A DNA stretch of 52,661 nucleotides. Origin: Gemmatales bacterium (lineage in GTDB: Bacteria > Planctomycetota > Planctomycetia > Gemmatales > HRBIN36). The stretch lies in NCBI GenBank assembly GCA_025060195.1, contig JANXCQ010000005.1, positions 1 through 52,661 on the forward strand, written 5' to 3'. Of the stretch, positions 17,251 through 26,996 are shown one piece after another (within the stretch, counting starts at the first letter, position 1; each line of letters begins with the position of its first letter). The translations under genes and the position numbers were made by a program. The notes beneath the pieces were generated by a model. It searched no databases. It had not been told where the DNA came from and saw only the letters and a program-made list of their open reading frames with translations.

Positions 17251-18504
17251 TTATAGGGGCACTGTCAGGCGGTACTGTGGGTGCTGCTCCAAGAATTCCC
17301 GGACGCGGTGGCTGCGTTCCAAAGCCTCGCCGATGAATGCGACAGCCTGTTCGAGGCGTTCGTCAGGCTCAGCACAACTGAAGCGTAAGAAACCCAGCCC
17401 CGCTTCGCCGAAACATTCCCCGCCTAAACAGGCTACGCCGAAACGGTCATCCGCCCCTTCCAGGAGATACATGGCCAGTCCGTGCGAGGTGATCCCGTAG
17501 CGACGACACCACGCGCTCACATCGGGGAAGACGTAAAACGTTCCCGCAGGCATTTGGACACGAATCCCGTCAATTTTTTGCAGACCACGCACGAGAATCT
17601 CCACCTTACGGCGAAACTGGGTCATGGCGTGGTCGCGTTCATGCTGGCTGGATTCGAGCGCTGCCAGGGCCGCCAGTTGTACGAAGGGCGGTGTACAAGA
17701 CAAGCTGGTATTGATCAGTATCTCCAGTGTCGCCGCTAAGGTCCAACTGGCCACTGCGAAACCGATACGCCAGCCACTCATATTGTAGGATTTGCTCAAC
17801 GTGTAAGCGGCGACCACTTGGTCGGCCACCTCCGACCATTGTAATAACGTGCGGTGTTGGCCCTGCCAGACCATGTGGCAGTAAGGTTCGTCGCTGAAGA
17901 CGGCGACTTCCCGACCGCGGATCAGCGCGGCAATAGCAGCCAAGTCCTCGGCGGTCGCGACGCCGCCTGTGGGATTATGCGGCGAGTTGAGGAAGATGGC
18001 TTTAGGATGCGGCGCCTCTCGAAGAAACCGTGCTACTTCCGCAGGGTCAGGACGAAACTGGCGCTCGGCGCGCAAAGGCACCAACCAAGCACGAGCCCGG
18101 CGCCTTTCGATGCTCGGTAAGTATGTCGGAAAATGTGGGCTGAACACGAGAACATCGTCGCCGGGATCAAGCACCGCCTCGCAGAAAAGTAGCTCGAATA
18201 TTTTGGCACCTGGCCCAATGACCACTTGTTCAGCGCTGACTTCCACGCCAAACTCGCGGCCCAACCATCGAGCTACCCCCTGCCGCACTTCAGGTAAGCC
18301 GCCCGATTCGCAATACCGCGTTTGTCCCTGCCTCAAGGCGAGCTGGGCTTTCTGCAACGCCGCCTCGGGACTGGGAAAAGGGCTGTCCCCGATGTGCAAG
18401 CCCACCACGTCCTTCCCTCGGGCGGCCAATCGCCGTGCCACGGCCAACACGTCAAACGCAGTCTCGGTTCGGAGTGAGCGGGCGAATTGACTGCGCAGGT
18501 CCAT
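17251..18504 (-). CDS. PLP-dependent class I/II aminotransferase
   Basis: This 417-aa fold-type I aminotransferase is of the aspartate/aromatic kind. Motifs are LHIGDSPFPSPEAALQKA, TRYCESGGLPEVRQGVA, VVIGPGAKIFELL, LNSPHNPTGGVAT, FSDEPYCHMVW and the PLP Lys in AYTLSKSYNMSGWRIGFAVA. A C-terminal FLRFSCAEPDERLEQA supplies the substrate-carboxylate Arg. The amino donor and acceptor cannot be fixed from sequence. It sits between an unknown 247-aa gene (10 bases upstream) and the homocysteine methyltransferase gene downstream, so the three are probably co-transcribed. A role in methionine or related amino-acid turnover is an inference from this context. Confidence 0.92.
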   Translation of the reverse strand: MDLRSQFARSLRTETAFDVLAVARRLAARGKDVVGLHIGDSPFPSPEAALQKAQLALRQGQTRYCESGGLPEVRQGVARWLGREFGVEVSAEQVVIGPGAKIFELLFCEAVLDPGDDVLVFSPHFPTYLPSIERRRARAWLVPLRAERQFRPDPAEVARFLREAPHPKAIFLNSPHNPTGGVATAEDLAAIAALIRGREVAVFSDEPYCHMVWQGQHRTLLQWSEVADQVVAAYTLSKSYNMSGWRIGFAVASWTLAATLEILINTSLSCTPPFVQLAALAALESSQHERDHAMTQFRRKVEILVRGLQKIDGIRVQMPAGTFYVFPDVSAWCRRYGITSHGLAMYLLEGADDRFGVACLGGECFGEAGLGFLRFSCAEPDERLEQAVAFIGEALERSHRVREFLEQHPQYRLTVPL

Positions 18505-18514
18505 GCTTCGCTCC

Positions 18515-19258
18515 TTATTTCGCCCCGATGGCCTGCGCCAAGGGACGCACTATTTGTGGAATCACATATTGTTCCAGAAGCTCGCGCCCCAGGTCTCGCA
18601 GCCGACGATATGTTTCGGCCAAGTTTTTCACGGGCTCGCCATGCCGATATTGGCGAACGGTGAAGTAAACGCTAATTGGCTCATCGTGATATTCACCCGT
18701 GCGCACCTGATAGGTAGTAGTACGCGTTTCGATCTGCACCCGGCACTGTAAACGATACGTCTCATCAAGTCCCAGAGTTAGGGCGGGTTGGTAATTTAGA
18801 ACTTTGACATCTGGTACGTGTAATAGGCCTTCCATCCAAGGCATCGTACCCAGAACTTCCAACACGAGCGCATCATGATTGCCGTTGTAAATCAAGTCAA
18901 AGGCAAAGACTACGTCCACGGCATCCAAATCCAGGGCCGACAAGGTCAGATAGTATGGCGACAGTTCGAGGATACGCTCAATAATTCGGTCCACATCCGA
19001 CCAAGCAGCAGGATTATGCCAACCGCAAGACAACCGTCGCGTTTCCAGCACCACAGAGGCATAAGCATCCTCGGTCTTGTCGGCCTCCAGCACGTACTCC
19101 CCGGATTCGCGGGCATAAAAATTGCACAACTGGGGAAACTCCTTTTGCACGGCCTCGAAAAAACTCAGGATCGTCTCCCGTTGATGCGGAAACGGCAGTT
19201 CTGTCATCAGGTAGCAATAATTGCTGAAATCATCACACAGCGGGCCATAGATGTGCAT
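18515..19258 (-). CDS. Conserved-looking protein of unknown function
   Basis: The 247-aa product is not assigned to a family. It is soluble, with no signal peptide or membrane segment. Aromatic- and acid-rich segments (SCGWHNPAAWSDVDRIIERI, YYLTLSALDLDAVDVVFAFD, YNGNHDALVLEVLG) and a beta-rich C-terminal half with TRTTTYQVRTGEYHDEPISV suggest an alpha/beta fold. The ATG at 19258 is chosen because GGGAG precedes it by about nine bases. An upstream extension to 19519 is possible by frame but lacks a site and looks non-coding. It is the first gene of a three-gene operon with the aminotransferase and the methyltransferase. Confidence 0.75.
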   Translation of the reverse strand: MHIYGPLCDDFSNYCYLMTELPFPHQRETILSFFEAVQKEFPQLCNFYARESGEYVLEADKTEDAYASVVLETRRLSCGWHNPAAWSDVDRIIERILELSPYYLTLSALDLDAVDVVFAFDLIYNGNHDALVLEVLGTMPWMEGLLHVPDVKVLNYQPALTLGLDETYRLQCRVQIETRTTTYQVRTGEYHDEPISVYFTVRQYRHGEPVKNLAETYRRLRDLGRELLEQYVIPQIVRPLAQAIGAK

Positions 19259-19488
19259 ACGCCGTGTCTCCCTATTGTCGCTCAGCCGATTCGCGCGCCT
19301 CTTTGCGCATTGTAGGCATGAGCGACTTTTTGTGATAGTACTCGCATCACATGGACGGCCGTGTGGCGAGGAAAGGGACATGCTCACTGGCGACACCAGT
19401 GTGTCATGGAACTTGCGGAACCATGCCCCCTCAAGAGATACCTGAGTAAGAACTTTTGTAATTGACGCAGCACTCAGCCGAACCAAAC

Positions 19489-19968
19489 TTATCGGAACCA
19501 CAGAGTGTCGGCCAACCAAGCGTTATTGTGCCAAACGAACACAGTAAGTAATCGGCCATTAGCCCGACGCACGACGATAATATGGCGATCTTTTTTCTGC
19601 ATCGGATGAATTTGGTGCACCAAATCTTCCACCCGCACCAGAGCCAGGTGCTTCGCCGCTTCATGCAGAAGTCCCGGCGTGATGAATTGGCGCAGGCGCG
19701 GGGTAAACAACTGTTTCAATTCCTCCGCCTTGCCGCCTCGAATGAGTTCAATTTGTTTGCTCACTAACTCACGAACTTGGTCCAAGGTGACTTCACCAGG
19801 CTTTTTCTCATCCTGCTGTTTGTCCTCGCCAGCACATGGAGCGGAACTGTTTAACCCGATGAGCGCAAGGCCAATGACCAGCCATTGGCGCGCGCTAGGT
19901 GGAAACCATGCACTAGTATAGGCTTCAGCGCGGTAGCCCACTGCCCATAAGCCTCCCCGCTTTCTCAT
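19489..19968 (-). CDS. Small exported protein of unknown function
   Basis: This 159-aa protein has a basic N-terminus and a hydrophobic segment (WLVIGLALIGLNSSAPCAG, about 29-47) that looks like a signal peptide, with a charged linker (EDKQQDEKKPGE) after it. The mature domain of about 105 residues is helical (LDQVRELVSKQIELIRGGKA and following) and then beta-rich at the end (DRHIIVVRRANGRLLTVFVW). An AAGGA precedes the ATG. No family is recognised. It lies upstream of and on the same strand as the aminotransferase operon, separated by 230 bases, and is divergent from the DUF1552 gene. Confidence 0.7.
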   Translation of the reverse strand: MRKRGGLWAVGYRAEAYTSAWFPPSARQWLVIGLALIGLNSSAPCAGEDKQQDEKKPGEVTLDQVRELVSKQIELIRGGKAEELKQLFTPRLRQFITPGLLHEAAKHLALVRVEDLVHQIHPMQKKDRHIIVVRRANGRLLTVFVWHNNAWLADTLWFR

Positions 19969-20189
19969 GAATCCTTAACACCGTTGACTCTATAGATTTT
20001 CGCCGAGGAGTCAATGATTCTCCGAAGGAAGTTTTTGCCTCTCTCCAAAACAAATCTTTACCGCACAGCGCATAGCCGCCAGAAGATCGAACTAAATCAT
20101 ACTTGACTGCCCTTGGCCGACCTTCGATAATAACTTCGGATGCAACTATCCCATCCAGTCTAACCGCCCTCCTCGACGGAGACCTGCCT

Positions 20190-21518
20190 ATGACAAAACG
20201 AATTTCCCGCCGAACTGTCCTGAAGGGTATGGGCGCGACGATCGCGTTGCCCCTGTTGGAGGCCATGATCCCTATCCCATCCTTAGCAGCGCCCTCCACG
20301 CCGAAACCTGTCAAGCGGTTGGCATTCTTTTACGTGCCGAATGGTATTCACATGCCGGCCTGGACGCCGACCAAGTTGGGCCGAGATTTCGATTTGCCTT
20401 ACATCCTCGAGCCGCTCAAGCCATTTAAGGACGACTTGCTCGTTCTCAGCGGACTGACCTTGGACAAGGCGCGACCGAACGGCGATGGGCCAGGCGACCA
20501 TGCGCGGGCCATGGCCTCATTCCTGACTGGAGTGCAAGCCCGTAAGACCGCTGGTGCCGATATTCGCGCAGGGATCTCCGTGGACCAAGTCGCCGCTCAG
20601 CATTACGGGAAACAGACCCGCTTTGCCTCGCTCGAACTTGGCTGCGAACCCAGCCGCACCAGTGGCAACTGCGACTCGGGCTACAGCTGCGCTTATTCCT
20701 CCACCATCTCGTGGCGCGGCGAATCCACGCCCTTGCCCAAAGACATCAACCCGCGCTCGGTGTTTGATCGCCTTTTTGGCCGCGGCGCGGGCATCGGTGG
20801 GGCTGCTAAACCCGACCGCCAAAAGAGTATCCTCGATTTTGTGCTCGACCAAGCTCACGAGTTGCGCCGCGAACTGGGCCAGAACGATCAGCGGAAGCTC
20901 GACGAATACTTCACCTCTGTGCGGGAAATCGAACGCCGCATTCAGCAGGCCGAAAAGGAAGCGCCTCAATCGGTAGCCGGCATTAGTCGTCCTGCAGGTA
21001 TTCCTCAGGATTATGCCGAACACATCCGATTGTTGTGCGATCTGTTAGTGCTGGCATTCCAAACCGATCAGACCCGCATCGCAACCATGGTCTTCGCGAA
21101 TGAGGGCAGCAACCGCAGTTATCGGTTTATCAACATCCCCGAAGGCCACCATGACCTTTCGCATCACGGTCGCGACCCAGTCAAACTCGATAAGATACGT
21201 GCCATCAACCGCTTCCACATGGAGCAGTTTGCTCGCTTTATTGGTCAACTGAAAGCGATTCAGGAAGGCGATGGCACGTTGCTCGACAATTGCATGATTG
21301 TTTACGGCAGTGGCATCGGCGACGGTAACCGGCACAATCACGATGACCTGCCGATTCTGCTGGTCGGCAGAGGTGGCGGGGCACTAAAAACGGGACGCCA
21401 TCTCCGTTATCCGAAAGAGACGCCCCTGATGAACTTGTATCTTGTGTTGTTAGACCAACTTGGGATTCACCTGGAGAAATTTGGCGACAGTAACGGCCGA
21501 TTGCCTGACCTCACTTGA
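20190..21518 (+). CDS. DUF1552 Tat-exported protein
   Basis: The 442-aa product matches the DUF1552 family that is abundant in planctomycetes and has no established function. It opens with a twin-arginine signal (RISRRTVLKGMGATIALPLL). VKRLAFFYVPNGIHMPAWTP and VLSGLTLDKARPNGDGPGDHARAMASFLTG follow, and then FASLELGCEP. The C-terminal half contains DLLVLAFQTDQTRIATMVFA, HHDLSHHGRDPVKLDKIRAI and a GSGIGDGNRHNHDDLPILLVG block reminiscent of alkaline-phosphatase-like proteins. The ATG at 20190 has GGAG at about 20178-20181 and places the Tat motif at the N-terminus. In many planctomycetes the gene is paired with a DUF1592/cytochrome-type gene; none lies next to it here. Confidence 0.92.
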   Translation: MTKRISRRTVLKGMGATIALPLLEAMIPIPSLAAPSTPKPVKRLAFFYVPNGIHMPAWTPTKLGRDFDLPYILEPLKPFKDDLLVLSGLTLDKARPNGDGPGDHARAMASFLTGVQARKTAGADIRAGISVDQVAAQHYGKQTRFASLELGCEPSRTSGNCDSGYSCAYSSTISWRGESTPLPKDINPRSVFDRLFGRGAGIGGAAKPDRQKSILDFVLDQAHELRRELGQNDQRKLDEYFTSVREIERRIQQAEKEAPQSVAGISRPAGIPQDYAEHIRLLCDLLVLAFQTDQTRIATMVFANEGSNRSYRFINIPEGHHDLSHHGRDPVKLDKIRAINRFHMEQFARFIGQLKAIQEGDGTLLDNCMIVYGSGIGDGNRHNHDDLPILLVGRGGGALKTGRHLRYPKETPLMNLYLVLLDQLGIHLEKFGDSNGRLPDLT

Positions 21519-21695
21519 ACCCGTCCTCCGTTGTAACCTAACCAGAACTCTGCACGAATTGATAGGCCTTAGGAGAGAACGGCCCGCAACTGTTTGTTAT
21601 TGGCGAATGCCCCGGTGTAGGTGTATTTAAGTCGGCAAAGCGTTTCGGTGCTATTTGTGCGCCTACGCAAATTTCAATCCTCAAGGAGGTCTGCC

Positions 21696-23801
21696 ATGCT
21701 TCACCGAGTATTGTATTGCCGCCTGGGGCTGGCGTTGGCCGTGCTCTGGAGCGGGTCTTCGCTGGGCTATGCACAGCCCCAAATTGAGGTTAAGCAAGTC
21801 GCCGCTGAGCAACGCGGGAAACGCCCCATCACCGTCGAAGATGTCTGGTCCATCAAACGCCTAGGCCGACCTTCCGTGTCTCCCGATGGTCGCTGGGTCG
21901 TCGTCGAAGTCACCACCTATGACATGGACAAAAACGACAGCACTTCCGACCTTTGGTTGTTTGCCACCGACGGTTCCTCCATGCGGCAACTGACGACGCA
22001 CCCTGCTCGCGATAGTCAACCCGCCTGGTCGCCCGATGGTCAATGGATCGCTTTCCTCTCCAAACGCGAAGATGACACCGCTCAGATATATCTCATTCGC
22101 CCCGACGGCGGAGAAGCCCGGCCATTGTCGAAGTTACCGTCGTCGGTAACGGCTTTCAAATGGGCGCCCGACGGTAAGACTATCTACTGTATCGCAAACA
22201 CCTGGCCCGATACGCCCGATGACGAAAGCCATCGCCGCCGCGATCAGGAACGCAAGGAGAGTAAAGTCCAGGCGGCCATCATCGAATCCGCGCTATTCCG
22301 CTATTGGGACCGTTGGCTCACCGACGGTCAAGTACCTATGTTGTTTTCCCTAGATGTAGCTACAGGAAAACACCGCAATTTGTTGGCAGGCCTCAATATC
22401 CATTTAGTGCCAACAAGCGCATCGGAGGAAGATTTTGACATTGCCCCTGACCAATCGGAGCTCTGTTTTGTCGCCGATAGTAGCAAGGAGTATGGTCGCG
22501 AATTCAACTCCGATATTTACACTCTGTCGTTGGACGGCCAGCGTACCTTACGGAACCTCACCGCCGATAATTTAGGTAACGATTTCAGTCCCCGCTATAG
22601 TCCCGACGGACGTTACTTAGCCTATCTCAGACAGACTACGCGCTATTTCTATGCCGATCGGCAACGCATCATGATTTACAATCGGGCCACGAAACAACAT
22701 AAGGAGATTACCGCTTCCTTCGACCGATCCTGTGTCAATCCCCTTTGGACGCCCGATAGTAAACATCTTTACTTTGAAGCCGAGGACCAAGGTTATGTGC
22801 GGCTCTATCGCGTGCGCTTCGACGGCCAGGAATTGGAACCAATCACCTCGCAATATAGTGACCGCGCGGCGGCACTAAGTAGAGATGGCCGATGCTTAGT
22901 CTTTCTTCGATCTCATTTTGGTTTGCCGCCTACCTTGATGGCTCTCCATCTGCCGGGCCGCGAACTCAAATCGATAGATGCGCTCAACCGTGATTTAGTC
23001 AAGCAATGGTCTCTCGGTGTCGTGGACGAAGTGTGGTTTCCGGGAGCTGAGGATCGCCCCGTTCAGATGTGGGTCGTTTACCCACCGAACTTCGATAAGT
23101 CGAAGCGCTGGCCACTAATCCAAATCATTCATGGCGGTCCGCATAACGCGATCACCAACGAATTTCATTTTCGCTGGCCTCTACACTTATTCGCGTCGAA
23201 AGGCTATGTGGTTGCGTGTGTGAATTTCCACGGTTCTAGCGGCTTTGGTCAGGAATTCACAGACTCTATCACGGGCGACTTAGCTAGTAAGCCTTATAGA
23301 GACATTATGAAGGCCACCGATTATCTAGAGCAGTTACCTTACATAGATAAGAACCGAATGGCGGCTGCGGGAGCCAGTTATGGAGGTTATATGATTGCCT
23401 GGATCAACGGGCACACCGATCGGTTCCGCTGCTTAGTGTGTCATGCGGGGGTCTATAATTGGCACAGCATGATGGCCTCGGACATCCTCAAGTTCCGCGA
23501 ACGGGCTCTAGGCGCACCGCCTTGGGAAAACATGGAGCGGGTAGACAGACAATCGCCGCAACGGTTTTCGTTTAATTTCCGCACCCCCACCTTGATTTCC
23601 CATGGGGAAAAAGATTACCGTGTCCCAGTAACTCAAGGATTTGAGTTCTATAACACGCTCAAACAGAAGGGGATTCCAACTCGACTGATTTACTTCCCCG
23701 ATGAGAATCATTGGATTCTCAAGCCGCAAAATTCGCGCTTATGGTTCAACGAAGTCTTTGCCTGGCTCGACCGCCATATCGGCCACGGCCCCGAGAAGTA
23801 A
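21696..23801 (+). CDS. Exported S9-family peptidase (prolyl oligopeptidase-like)
   Basis: The 701-aa serine peptidase has a signal peptide (about 1-27, ending GYAQ). A beta-propeller of WD40-like/PD40 repeats (about 50-430) follows, with units such as SVSPDGRWVVVEV, PAWSPDGQWIAFLSKR and RYSPDGRYLAYLR. A C-terminal alpha/beta hydrolase domain completes it. The catalytic triad is Ser561 (GASYGGYM), Asp640 (SHGEKDYRVPV) and His672 (PDENHWI). It probably cuts oligopeptides in the periplasm, as acylaminoacyl/DPP4-like relatives do. AAGGAGGT at 21683-21690 fixes the start at 21696; the longer frame to 21621 is not needed. With the S46 peptidase it suggests peptide scavenging. Confidence 0.95.
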   Translation: MLHRVLYCRLGLALAVLWSGSSLGYAQPQIEVKQVAAEQRGKRPITVEDVWSIKRLGRPSVSPDGRWVVVEVTTYDMDKNDSTSDLWLFATDGSSMRQLTTHPARDSQPAWSPDGQWIAFLSKREDDTAQIYLIRPDGGEARPLSKLPSSVTAFKWAPDGKTIYCIANTWPDTPDDESHRRRDQERKESKVQAAIIESALFRYWDRWLTDGQVPMLFSLDVATGKHRNLLAGLNIHLVPTSASEEDFDIAPDQSELCFVADSSKEYGREFNSDIYTLSLDGQRTLRNLTADNLGNDFSPRYSPDGRYLAYLRQTTRYFYADRQRIMIYNRATKQHKEITASFDRSCVNPLWTPDSKHLYFEAEDQGYVRLYRVRFDGQELEPITSQYSDRAAALSRDGRCLVFLRSHFGLPPTLMALHLPGRELKSIDALNRDLVKQWSLGVVDEVWFPGAEDRPVQMWVVYPPNFDKSKRWPLIQIIHGGPHNAITNEFHFRWPLHLFASKGYVVACVNFHGSSGFGQEFTDSITGDLASKPYRDIMKATDYLEQLPYIDKNRMAAAGASYGGYMIAWINGHTDRFRCLVCHAGVYNWHSMMASDILKFRERALGAPPWENMERVDRQSPQRFSFNFRTPTLISHGEKDYRVPVTQGFEFYNTLKQKGIPTRLIYFPDENHWILKPQNSRLWFNEVFAWLDRHIGHGPEK

Positions 23802-23877
23802 CCGCTGCCTACCTCGGTATATCACCGTTCAAAATGCCGATTAGCTTCATTGGTTGCGGCCATTAGAGAAAACAGCA

Positions 23878-24297
23878 TCATTGGCTAACGAGGTCAAAAT
23901 TTGCTTCGGTCGTGCCAGTCGGAGGTACTTCAAATTCCAGGGTCTGGGGTTTTTGATTAGGAGGCAGTGATTTGAAGTAATCGACATCCGAGGAGCTAGC
24001 GGCCGATTGTTTCGGCGTGATAGTGACGCGATGCTTGCCGACGATGGCACCGGGTCGGTCGGAGTCAACCAGACGTAAGGAGTAACGGCCTTCCTGATCC
24101 GTCACGCCATACGATGCGGTGCCGGCGTAGGGATTGCCCCAGTCCCCCATTGGTTGGAAGGTAACACGTGCCTCAGCCAAAGGTTGGCCATCCATGGTCA
24201 CCCGTCCCGAAACGGGCACTATATTAGAGGATCGGCCGCACCCCGTGGCGACCAGGGCCAGAGTGAAGCTCAACAGCACAGCCAACCCCACCCGCAT
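23878..24297 (-). CDS. Lipoprotein with carboxypeptidase-regulatory-like domain
   Basis: The 139-aa protein has a classical lipoprotein signal (MRVGLAVLLSFTLALVATGC, lipid Cys at residue 20). It is followed by a single beta-sandwich of about 110 residues: VSGRVTMDGQPLAEARVTF, YGVTDQEGRYSLRLV and GKHRVTITPK. This is the short transthyretin-like/CarboxypepD_reg-like domain found in many planctomycete lipoproteins, of unknown role. AAAGGA precedes the ATG by six bases. It starts 98 bases after the DUF1559 gene on the same strand, a pairing often seen in planctomycetes, so the two may share a transcript. A related domain ends the metallophosphoesterase at 48143-49390. Confidence 0.88.
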   Translation of the reverse strand: MRVGLAVLLSFTLALVATGCGRSSNIVPVSGRVTMDGQPLAEARVTFQPMGDWGNPYAGTASYGVTDQEGRYSLRLVDSDRPGAIVGKHRVTITPKQSAASSSDVDYFKSLPPNQKPQTLEFEVPPTGTTEANFDLVSQ

Positions 24298-24395
24298 GGC
24301 CGATCCTTTCGTCTTAGGGTTAAGTCGTTGAATAGTAGCCCAATCCCGATAATCAATCTAAACAGACGATCAGGCCGAGTCCAGCGAAAACCGTT

Positions 24396-25346
24396 TTATA
24401 GACCGCTCAGGTTGACCTGTTCTCCGTTTTGAATCGTGGCTAAGGCGAAAAGCAAGTTGATGTCCACGGTGTTGCGAATCGGTAGAACCCGGCCATCGCC
24501 AAAGAGGAAGTTAATGACGTTGCCCGCATGCAGGCTGGCGAAGCCCCGTTTGCAGGGGTTGTTTCCTCCTGTCCCGCCAATCGCGTCACAGCGGCGATAT
24601 TCATTCAGAAGCGTACGCGCTTGGCCCTGGGTGATCGAGGACTGGTTATAAGAGGTGTAAGTGTAAGCCCAAAAAGTACGGCGACGGGGATAGTCGCGAT
24701 TATGGTATTCTCCGACTATGATCGTGTTAGAGGTACCGTCGTAGATATCGTCAATACGTTCTGTAGTCAAATTATTCATTTGGCAGGTCGAGTGCATGGC
24801 ACCGCGCCAATTGCGTGGGAGATTGTTGCAACAATCGTCAAACCACGCGGTGCCGTCGCTACCTCCCGACACCGCGCGGTAGGATCCCCGACGATAAAGC
24901 AAGCCACTGCCTGGGCCACTTTCCGGATAGTCCAGACGGTCGGTCTCGATATCAGAAGGACAAGTGTAATACGGTCGAACTAGCGTCTCGCGAACAAAGG
25001 CATTACTTGGGTGCTCATTCGTCGCGGCGAAGTTGTACTGCCTGTAGAGGGCGTCCTGCTCCATATATGGAAGAATGAAGATAGTCCAGGTGGCTCCACT
25101 TTGAGTGCCACAACAACATCCCTCGGTGATACCACCGGGGGGCAGCGTGCCGTAGTCATTATGGTAATTGTGGAGCGCCACCCCGATTTGTTTGAGATTG
25201 TTACCACAACGCATGCGATTGGCCGCCTCGCGTACGCGCTGAATTGCTGGCAATAACAGTGCCATGAGCAGGCCAATAATCGCTATGACGACCAGCAATT
25301 CGATTAGGGTGAAACCGCGCCGACTTTTCCTAGCACCCCGCCGCAT
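24396..25346 (-). CDS. DUF1559 protein with type IV pilin-like N-terminus
   Basis: The 316-aa protein begins with a basic leader and the prepilin motif GFTLIELLVVIAIIG (residues 11-25), with the conserved Glu after the cleavage site, then a long N-terminal helix (LLMALLLPAIQRVREAANRM). The RCGNNLKQIGVALHNYHNDY and LPPGG segments and the C-terminal NFLFGDGRVLPIRNTVDINLL are typical of DUF1559, a family massively expanded in planctomycetes. It is presumably processed by prepilin peptidase and placed at the cell envelope; its actual function is not known. AGGAGG upstream supports the start. It is followed by a lipoprotein gene in the same direction. Confidence 0.96.
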   Translation of the reverse strand: MRRGARKSRRGFTLIELLVVIAIIGLLMALLLPAIQRVREAANRMRCGNNLKQIGVALHNYHNDYGTLPPGGITEGCCCGTQSGATWTIFILPYMEQDALYRQYNFAATNEHPSNAFVRETLVRPYYTCPSDIETDRLDYPESGPGSGLLYRRGSYRAVSGGSDGTAWFDDCCNNLPRNWRGAMHSTCQMNNLTTERIDDIYDGTSNTIIVGEYHNRDYPRRRTFWAYTYTSYNQSSITQGQARTLLNEYRRCDAIGGTGGNNPCKRGFASLHAGNVINFLFGDGRVLPIRNTVDINLLFALATIQNGEQVNLSGL

Positions 25347-25743
25347 GGTTTGTACCTCCTAGGAAAGACAAGCCCCCGAACTGGAATCAGTTTGCCAGGG
25401 TCTGCCCGCTGACCCTTGCTTAATTCTATTGGCTATTTGGTTGAATGTCCACTAGCGACAGACAACAATGCGAGGTTGTGATTGCCTTGTGGACTAGGTA
25501 TGAGTCCAAAGCTTAAGAATGCTGCCTAATTTTGGGATCCGTGATGGGAGTCTGGCTACAGGGGGGTAAATTTTACTTAGTAAGTGGTTTTTGCGGGATG
25601 TCGTCAGCTTTTGGGGTAATCCTGGCACCATTTCATCAGTTCCTCGCATAGGACTCACATTGCACAATTACTATGGCCGCGCCTTGCGAGGGGCCAATTG
25701 CACTGGTGAAACATGACAGTGCACAAGCGGAGGAAACGAGACG
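25347..25743. other. Divergent intergenic region
   Basis: These 397 bases separate the divergent DUF1559 and HtrA-like genes and must contain both promoters. No convincing -35/-10 pair, gene or RNA element was identified. Confidence 0.55.
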
Positions 25744-26892
25744 ATGCGAGCGGCAGTGCACTGGGGACACTATGGTGTGCGTGGCGCCTTGGTCATGTTC
25801 TTACTAACGGGGTGGGATTGGCTTCGGCCTTTTCCGCAGGATCTGACGGCACAGAATCCCGCGGGCCTGTCCGCGCCAGCACCCGTGGTAACTGACCTGG
25901 TCAGTATCCAAGAGCGGTTCCAACTGGTCGCTAAGAAAGTTTGTCCGTGCGTGGTTTATGTGGAAGCTCGACGCAACCACGCCGAGCGCGGCGCGGAAGA
26001 GGAATCAGGTTCGGGAGTGCTGGTGCGCTTACCCGGAAGGAGCGAAATTTTCGTGTTCACCAATTACCACGTCGTGGCAGGAGCCAGACCTGAGGGAGTG
26101 GTGGTGCACTTGGCGGATCGCCGCGTGCTTCATCCGCAACGGATTTGGGGGGACGCCGAATCCGACGTTGCGGTGCTTTCATTAGGCGATAGGCATGACC
26201 TCCCCACGGCGACGCTCGGGGATAGCGACCGCATGGAAGTTGGCATGTGGGTGTTGGCCATCGGCAGTCCGTTCGGACTGAATCAGACGGTAACCCACGG
26301 CATCTTGTCGGCGCGAAATCGGGGACAGGTCAGTTTGGGCCAGGGTATCCGCATTAAGGAGTTCTTGCAAACCGATGCACCTATCAATCCCGGTTCCAGT
26401 GGCGGGCCGTTGGTGAATCTCAACGGCGAGGTTATTGGAATTAACACGGCGATTGCCTCACCCAGCGGGTCGAGCAGTGGCGTGGCGTTCAGCATTCCGA
26501 GTAATTTGTTCCGCCGCTTCGCTCTGGAATTGTTGGAGAAGGGAAGAATCATCCGCGGCGCCTTAGGGGTGCAAGTGGCTCATACATTCGAGCCTGCGGA
26601 GGCGCTGCGTCTGGGTTTAGAGCGTACCGACGGCGCTGTGGTAGAGGCCGTCATGTCGGGTAGCCCTGCAGAAAGGGCAGGCTTACGCCCCGGCGATATC
26701 GTGCTCGAGTTGGATGGAACGACCATTGAACACGGCAATCACTTTATCAACCTGGTCAGTGATACGCCTCCAGGCAAGGAGGTGACTTTGACCGTATGGC
26801 GCTCAGGGCAACGTCTTCAGTTGCGGGCTATCGTTGCTGACTGGGACACTCTGAAACAGCAATGGCAACTGGAGCGAGCCATCGGACGCTAA
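25744..26892 (+). CDS. HtrA/DegP-like serine protease with one PDZ domain
   Basis: This 382-aa protein is an S1C-family protease involved in envelope protein quality control. A hydrophobic N-terminus (about 14-35) is a signal peptide or anchor. The trypsin-like domain has His109 (FVFTNYHVV), Asp141 (AESDVAVLSL) and Ser219 (NPGSSGGPLVN), plus GINTAIASPSGSSSGVAFSIP. One PDZ domain follows (about 275-365) with GALGVQVAHTF, GSPAERAGLRPGDIVLELDG and PGKEVTLTVWRSG. A purine-rich GGAGGAAACGAG precedes the ATG. All catalytic residues are present and the length is normal for a DegS/HtrA-type protein. No neighbour clearly shares its transcript. Confidence 0.96.
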   Translation: MRAAVHWGHYGVRGALVMFLLTGWDWLRPFPQDLTAQNPAGLSAPAPVVTDLVSIQERFQLVAKKVCPCVVYVEARRNHAERGAEEESGSGVLVRLPGRSEIFVFTNYHVVAGARPEGVVVHLADRRVLHPQRIWGDAESDVAVLSLGDRHDLPTATLGDSDRMEVGMWVLAIGSPFGLNQTVTHGILSARNRGQVSLGQGIRIKEFLQTDAPINPGSSGGPLVNLNGEVIGINTAIASPSGSSSGVAFSIPSNLFRRFALELLEKGRIIRGALGVQVAHTFEPAEALRLGLERTDGAVVEAVMSGSPAERAGLRPGDIVLELDGTTIEHGNHFINLVSDTPPGKEVTLTVWRSGQRLQLRAIVADWDTLKQQWQLERAIGR

Positions 26893-26996
26893 AGCCCTTG
26901 CTGGCCAGTTCTCAAAGTTCCGGCAACGAAAAAGTCGAAGTCCACCGCGTCCGGCTCCGCCTTCACGAAATTCCCCGCCAGTGCACTGTCGGACAA

